Shown here piece by piece: positions 4,110-7,188 of a stretch of DNA of 7,188 bases. The position numbers and the translations under genes are program-made. Numbering within the stretch: position 1 is the first letter of the stretch; each line of letters begins with the position of its first letter. Below the pieces are notes generated by a model. That model saw nothing but the letters and a program-made list of their open reading frames with translations. It was not told the DNA's origin and made no database searches. The stretch lies in the NCBI GenBank assembly GCA_002352365.1, contig DEIJ01000057.1, forward strand, positions 1 through 7,188. Direction: 5' to 3'. The DNA comes from Dehalococcoidia bacterium UBA2777 (lineage in GTDB: Bacteria > Chloroflexota > Dehalococcoidia > UBA2247 > UBA2777).

Positions 4110-4775
4110 ATGCCTCCGATAGTTTCAATTGTAGGGGAATCGAAATCGGGGAAAACAACCCTCATAGAAAAACTGGTTCCTGAGCTGAAATCAAGAGGCT
4201 ATCAGGTAGCCACCGTCAAGCACGCTGTACATAGCCTGACCTTTGATGAGCCGGGAAAGGACAGCTGGCGTCACGCTCAGGCCGGGAGCGATGCCGTAGT
4301 TATCAGCTCTCAAGACAAGCTCGTATTAATCAGGCCCACTGCAGGCGACCTTACCTTAGATCAGATAGCTCGCATCTTAGGCGAGAACTGCGACATCGTT
4401 CTTGCCGAGGGCTTCAAGCAGAGCAGCACTCCCAAGATAGAGGTCCACCGCAAGGAGGTCGGTGCACCCCTTGGCTTGGTCGATAAGCTTATGGCCATCG
4501 TTACCGATGAACCTTTAGAAACCAAGAAAAGGCAATTCTCCTTTCAAGATGTTAAGGGGCTGGCTGACCTCCTGGAAAAGGGCTTTCTTAAGCCTCAGCG
4601 GGAGCGAATATCGCTTTATGTGAACAATACGCCGATCCCTCTGAGCGCCTTCCCCAAGGAGATCATCACCAGGATGATGCTTGCCATGGCTTCCTGCCTC
4701 AAAGGCGTTGGGGAAATCAGGAGCCTCGAGATATTCCTGAGCAGGGAGCCTGATGAGGCTGAGGTGCGCTCATGA
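4110..4775 (+). CDS. mobB: Molybdopterin-guanine dinucleotide biosynthesis protein MobB, with C-terminal extension
   Basis: GTP-binding partner of MobA in converting molybdopterin to the guanine dinucleotide cofactor of Mo/W oxidoreductases such as formate dehydrogenase. The 221 residues start MPPIVSIVGESKSGKTT with a P-loop at 9-17. MobB motifs follow: TVKHAVHSL (36-43), GKDSWRHAQAG (49-59), and DIVLAEGFK with TPKIEVHR (95-114). Residues 168-211 (SLYVNNTPIPLSAFPKEI to SLEIFL) form an extra C-terminal module seen in some anaerobe MobB-like proteins. The frame is open from 4035, but only ATG 4110, with GGAG at 4094-4097, gives the family N-terminus, and it lies clear of the upstream gene. The stop overlaps a small ATG ORF as ATGA. 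MobB-like GTPases without an adjacent mobA may serve other metal insertions; no mobA is visible here. Confidence 0.92.
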   Translation: MPPIVSIVGESKSGKTTLIEKLVPELKSRGYQVATVKHAVHSLTFDEPGKDSWRHAQAGSDAVVISSQDKLVLIRPTAGDLTLDQIARILGENCDIVLAEGFKQSSTPKIEVHRKEVGAPLGLVDKLMAIVTDEPLETKKRQFSFQDVKGLADLLEKGFLKPQRERISLYVNNTPIPLSAFPKEIITRMMLAMASCLKGVGEIRSLEIFLSREPDEAEVRS

Positions 4776-4876
4776 CTCTAAACGTCTTCTTGCTTGCCTC
4801 AACCCGTTTTGCGCAGGGCGCTTCACTGGCCTTCGTGGAGGGGACAGTCAATGAGTCATGCCATGTTGGACTTTGA
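4772..4876 (+). CDS. Possible 34-residue ORF overlapping the mobB stop
   Basis: ATG 4772 overlaps the mobB TGA as ATGA, an arrangement typical of translational coupling. The frame gives MTLNVFLLASTRFAQGASLA followed by FVEGTVNESCHVGL and stops at 4874-4876, 26 bases into the methyltransferase gene. It resembles no family I can name. It may be a relic of a deleted gene or chance. It fills the otherwise unexplained 75 bases between mobB and the methyltransferase. Confidence 0.2.
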   Translation: MTLNVFLLASTRFAQGASLAFVEGTVNESCHVGL

Positions 4877-5534
4877 TTCCCTTGCGTCGGCATACGATGC
4901 CTGGTTTGAAAACAAGGGGAAGTTCATCTTTGACACAGAGGTCCAGGCATTCCAGGGGGTCCTGCCTCTCCTGCCCAAACCCTGGCTCGAGGTAGGGGTG
5001 GGCAGCGGCCGCTTTGCCCAGGCCCTGGGGATAGAGACTGGGGCTGACCCATCGATTAAGCTCCTGGAAATGGCCAGGAGCCGCGGGGTAACCGGCTTTC
5101 TAGCCAGGGGAGAAGAAGAGTTCTTCGATGAGGAAACCTTCGGTACCGTGTTCCTGATCGTAACCATCTGCTTTGTGGAGTCGCCGTTGGCTGTCTTGCA
5201 GGAGGCTCACCGCATACTGAAGGGAGGAGGTAAAATAGTGCTTGGCCTGGTGTTGCGGGAAAACCCCTGGGGGCAATTCTATCAGGCGAAGAAGGAAGAA
5301 GGGCACCGCTTTTACAAGCACGCCACTTTCTACAGCTACGACGAGGTGGCAGGGTTCTTGGAGCAGACGGGCTTTGCCATCGAGAAGGTTGTTTCAACCC
5401 TCTTTCAGACGCCGAATGAGGTAAAAGAGGCGGAACCCCCACAAGAGGGGGTTTCCTCTAATGCTGGATTTACAGTGGTCGTGGCTGATAAAATCCCTGT
5501 AGGAGGCCAAAGAAACTGGGGGAAACATACGTGA
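4851..5534 (+). CDS. Class I SAM-dependent methyltransferase (Methyltransf_11 type)
   Basis: Soluble methyltransferase of about 227 residues, substrate unknown. The SAM-binding fold is clear: an N-terminal FDSLASAYDAWF typical of UbiE-like small-molecule methyltransferases, motif I LEVGVGSGRFAQ (46-57), an acidic ribose-binding segment GADPS (64-68), FGTVFLIVTICFVE as motif II/III (97-110), and RILKGGGKIVLGLV (121-134). The C-terminal third (HATFYSYDEVAGFLEQTGF) is also typical of the family. ATG 4851 is chosen because GGAGGGG at 4837-4843 sits 7 bases upstream; an in-frame start at 4794 would put unlikely sequence in front. The TGA overlaps the GTG at 5531 of the next gene. Similar enzymes accompany Mrp/NifX genes in anaerobes, but their substrates are not established. 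Confidence 0.9.
   Translation: MSHAMLDFDSLASAYDAWFENKGKFIFDTEVQAFQGVLPLLPKPWLEVGVGSGRFAQALGIETGADPSIKLLEMARSRGVTGFLARGEEEFFDEETFGTVFLIVTICFVESPLAVLQEAHRILKGGGKIVLGLVLRENPWGQFYQAKKEEGHRFYKHATFYSYDEVAGFLEQTGFAIEKVVSTLFQTPNEVKEAEPPQEGVSSNAGFTVVVADKIPVGGQRNWGKHT
5434..5453 (+). other. Strong hairpin inside the methyltransferase 3' region
   Basis: AACCCCC (5434-5440) pairs with GGGGGTT (5447-5453) around the loop ACAAGA; GG and CC extend the stem beyond one unpaired T. It lies about 26 codons before the stop, is G/C-rich, and is followed by TTCCTC rather than a clean T-run, so it is not a standard terminator. It encodes the ordinary segment AEPPQEGV. It could slow translation or stabilise processed mRNA. 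Confidence 0.35.
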
Positions 5535-5536
5535 GC

Positions 5537-5971
5537 ATGAAAGACTACTACCGTGTGCTGGGCGTTAATAGAGGTGCCAGCCAGGAAGAGATAAAGAGAG
5601 CTTTCCGAAGGCTGGCATTACGCTACCACCCTGACCGCAACCCCCAGGACCAGAAGCAAGCCGAAGAAAGGTTCAAGGAGATAAACGAGGCCTACGAAGT
5701 GCTCAGCGATGAGGCCAGGCGGCGGCAATATGACTATCTGACCAGCTGGCCGGAGCAGCGGCGAAGGGTATTTGTGGTTGATGACATCTTTAACAGGAGC
5801 TTCACCAATAGCGACCTCATGGAGGAGCTACTGAGGGAGCTTACTGCACTGGGCATTAGTTTCGGCGGCGTTACCAGCCGGAGGCCGCATGGCTGCCGCC
5901 GTGGCTACGGCTGCCGCTGTCGGAGGTTCTCGCCTTGGGAGTCAGACCATAGTTCGGAGTCATACCCATAG
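5537..5971 (+). CDS. Short J-domain (DnaJ-like) protein with Cys/Arg-rich tail
   Basis: Hsp70 co-chaperone type. The complete J domain starts KDYYRVLGVNRGASQEEIKR and carries the HPD motif at residues 31-33 (counting from ATG 5537), followed by FKEINEAYEVLSDEARRRQYD. The G/F linker, zinc-finger region and C-terminal substrate domain of true DnaJ are absent. Instead there is DDIFNRSF, a helical stretch (LMEELLRELTALGISFGG) and a basic CysArg tail (GCRRGYGCRCRRF). The gene could also start at GTG 5531, overlapping the methyltransferase stop by four bases and adding two residues. Neither start has a good Shine-Dalgarno, so coupling is likely. J-proteins (HscB) partner IscU in Fe-S assembly. The location fits such a role, but this is not HscB by sequence and the partner is unknown. 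Confidence 0.88.
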   Translation: MKDYYRVLGVNRGASQEEIKRAFRRLALRYHPDRNPQDQKQAEERFKEINEAYEVLSDEARRRQYDYLTSWPEQRRRVFVVDDIFNRSFTNSDLMEELLRELTALGISFGGVTSRRPHGCRRGYGCRCRRFSPWESDHSSESYP

Positions 5972-5984
5972 AGCTGATAGTCAC

Positions 5985-6950
5985 ATGAATCCCATTATCT
6001 ATGGCCCAGTTCCATCCAGGCGGTTAGGGCACAGCCTGGGAATAAATAATATTCCCCCCAAGACATGTACTTATTCCTGCCTTTATTGCCAACTGGGAAA
6101 CACCACGAACATGCAGGTCGAACGAGAGGCTTTCTGCACGGTAGAAGCAATAGCCCAAAATGTAAAAGAGAAGCTTAAGCAAGTCAGAGAAAAAGGCGAA
6201 CCAATAGACTATCTAACCTTCGTGCCCGATGGTGAGCCCACTTTGGATACTAATCTGGGCAGAGAGATTGAACTTCTGAAACCCTCAGGCATCAGAATTG
6301 CGGTTATTACTAATGCTTCCCTCATATGGCGCCAGGATGTTAGGCGGGATCTGAAGGAGGCTGACTGGGTGTCACTAAAGGTGGATACCGTAAGCAAAGA
6401 AATATGGCGTAGAATTAACAGGCCACAAAAATCCTTGAAACTCGAGGCAATTTTAGAGGGAATGCTGGAGTTCGCCAATATTTTTAAGGGTGAACTAACA
6501 ACAGAGAGCATGCTCATTCAGGGTATCAACGATAATGGTGAGGAAATTGAGAGAATAGCCGACTTTCTGGCAGAATTAGAGCCAAATAAGGCGTATCTGG
6601 CTATCCCCACCAGGCCACCAGCAAGAAGGACGATAACTGGCGCCAATGAGCAAGCTATCAACATGGCATACCAAATCTTTAGTAAGAGATTAGGCAGCGT
6701 AGAATACTTAATTGGCTATGAGGGAAATGCTTTTGCCTTTACTGGTAAGGTTGAAGACGACTTACTTGGCATCACCTCAGTGCATCCAATGAGGGAAGAA
6801 GCTCTTATGGAATTCCTGAAGAAGGCTGATACCGAGTGGAGAGTCGTCGAAAACTTAATAAAGGATGGCGCTCTTATAGAATTGAAATATCAGGGAAGGA
6901 AATTCTACATGAGGAGATTGCCTGACGCAGTAGGAAGTCGATGCTCTTAG
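5985..6950 (+). CDS. Radical SAM protein, COG0731-like
   Basis: 321 residues. The N-terminus is IIYGPVPSRRLGHSLGINNI, followed by the [4Fe-4S] motif Cys28-x3-Cys32-x2-Cys35 (CTYSCLYCQLG). Then come a GEP-type motif (FVPDGEPTL, 79-87), AVITNASLIW (106-115), WVSLKVDT (128-135) and AIPTRPPARR (207-215), as in the COG0731 group related to wyosine-forming tRNA enzymes. The last 60 residues look like a winged-helix domain (MREEALMEFLKKADTEW to FYMRRLP). ATG 5985 is 13 bases after the J-protein stop and starts the conserved domain; the frame is open from 5889, but that extension is low-complexity and overlaps the J-protein gene. No good Shine-Dalgarno is present. It appears more AT-rich than its neighbours. 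The substrate is unknown; tRNA or peptide modification is possible. Confidence 0.9.
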   Translation: MNPIIYGPVPSRRLGHSLGINNIPPKTCTYSCLYCQLGNTTNMQVEREAFCTVEAIAQNVKEKLKQVREKGEPIDYLTFVPDGEPTLDTNLGREIELLKPSGIRIAVITNASLIWRQDVRRDLKEADWVSLKVDTVSKEIWRRINRPQKSLKLEAILEGMLEFANIFKGELTTESMLIQGINDNGEEIERIADFLAELEPNKAYLAIPTRPPARRTITGANEQAINMAYQIFSKRLGSVEYLIGYEGNAFAFTGKVEDDLLGITSVHPMREEALMEFLKKADTEWRVVENLIKDGALIELKYQGRKFYMRRLPDAVGSRCS

Positions 6951-6956
6951 AGTTGT

Positions 6957-7188
6957 GTGATTACAGTGTGCAAGGCATGGAGGCCGGAGATTGCGCTTGT
7001 AAACCTACAGGAGACATTCCGCCAGAGCCTAGGGCTGAGGGGTACGGAGGAGTTGAGTGAATTGCAAAAGAAGATCTATGCCTTCATCAAGAGCAGGGGG
7101 AAGGCCCACCAGGGAAGAGGTTATGGAGAGTCTGAGGCAGGTGCTGTGCATAGCCTTCGGTGCAGACGAGTCATTTGGAACCACAAAC
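6957..7188 (+). CDS. Partial hypothetical protein, probable winged-helix, apparently frameshifted
   Basis: Not recognised with certainty. After the radical SAM stop the same frame stays open to the window end. Up to about 7106 it reads like real protein: RPEIALVNLQETFRQSLGL, then ELSELQKKIYAFIKSRGKA, the second part resembling the first helices of a winged-helix domain. Beyond that the frame turns into unlikely Arg/His/Gly-rich sequence, while the +1 frame from 7108 continues the helix as TREEVMESLRQVL to the window edge. One extra C in the run CCC at 7105-7107 would explain the switch. Only GTG codons (6957, 6966) are available as starts, without a Shine-Dalgarno, so the true start is unclear. 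It may be a broken gene, a fragment, or sequencing error. Confidence 0.4.
   Translation, partial: MITVCKAWRPEIALVNLQETFRQSLGLRGTEELSELQKKIYAFIKSRGKAHQGRGYGESEAGAVHSLRCRRVIWNHK

Noticed and set aside
5889..5984. Upstream N-terminal extension of the radical SAM protein
   Set aside because: The extension is alanine-rich, overlaps the J-protein gene out of frame, and precedes the conserved domain start at ATG 5985.
1..7188. CRISPR array, insertion sequence, tRNA or rRNA
   Set aside because: No regularly spaced repeats, transposase-like frame, terminal inverted repeats or structural RNA pattern was seen on either strand.

Overview
The window reads as part of an anaerobic bacterial genome of moderately high GC. 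One gene at the left edge, methionine aminopeptidase, is on the minus strand. Everything else is on the plus strand in one tightly packed series. No 16S rRNA, tRNA or phylogenetic marker is present. The gene mix (DUF134 regulator, Fur-family repressor, glycine/tyrosine-rich DUF5320 proteins, NifX-like protein, Mrp ATPase, IscU-like scaffold, MobB, COG0731-type radical SAM enzyme) is typical of strict anaerobes such as Dehalococcoidia-type Chloroflexota, sulfate reducers or clostridia. A Chloroflexota origin is only a guess from protein resemblance.

Layout: 1-748 map (minus strand, cut by the window edge). 749-914 divergent control region with two overlapping promoters, a PerR/Fur-box-like palindrome and a longer inverted repeat. 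915-1373 DUF134 regulator with a zinc-ribbon-like tail. 1428-1895 Fur-family regulator. 1901-2958 three tandem DUF5320-like genes, each behind a near-perfect Shine-Dalgarno; the middle one is frameshifted at a run of seven G. 2970-4075 a damaged NifX / Mrp / IscU stretch. 4110-4775 mobB. 4851-5534 SAM-dependent methyltransferase. 5537-5971 short J-domain protein. 5985-6950 radical SAM protein. 6951-7188 start of a probable winged-helix ORF, with a frameshift, running off the window.

Read together, the plus-strand genes look like a metal-cofactor handling locus: metal/redox regulators, a NifX-type cluster carrier, an Mrp-type Fe-S ATPase, an IscU-type scaffold, a molybdenum-cofactor GTPase, a J-protein and a radical SAM enzyme. 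The DUF5320 proteins, of unknown function, sit at the head of the unit with the strongest translation signals.

The most striking feature is damage concentrated in 2350-3860. It comprises three probable single-base indels, the loss of the NifX C-terminus together with the Mrp ATP-binding half, and an in-frame loss of two of the three cluster-binding cysteines of the IscU-like scaffold. A fourth probable indel lies near 7105. The long genes on either side are intact. This is either real decay of the cluster-assembly genes or assembly error; read coverage would decide.
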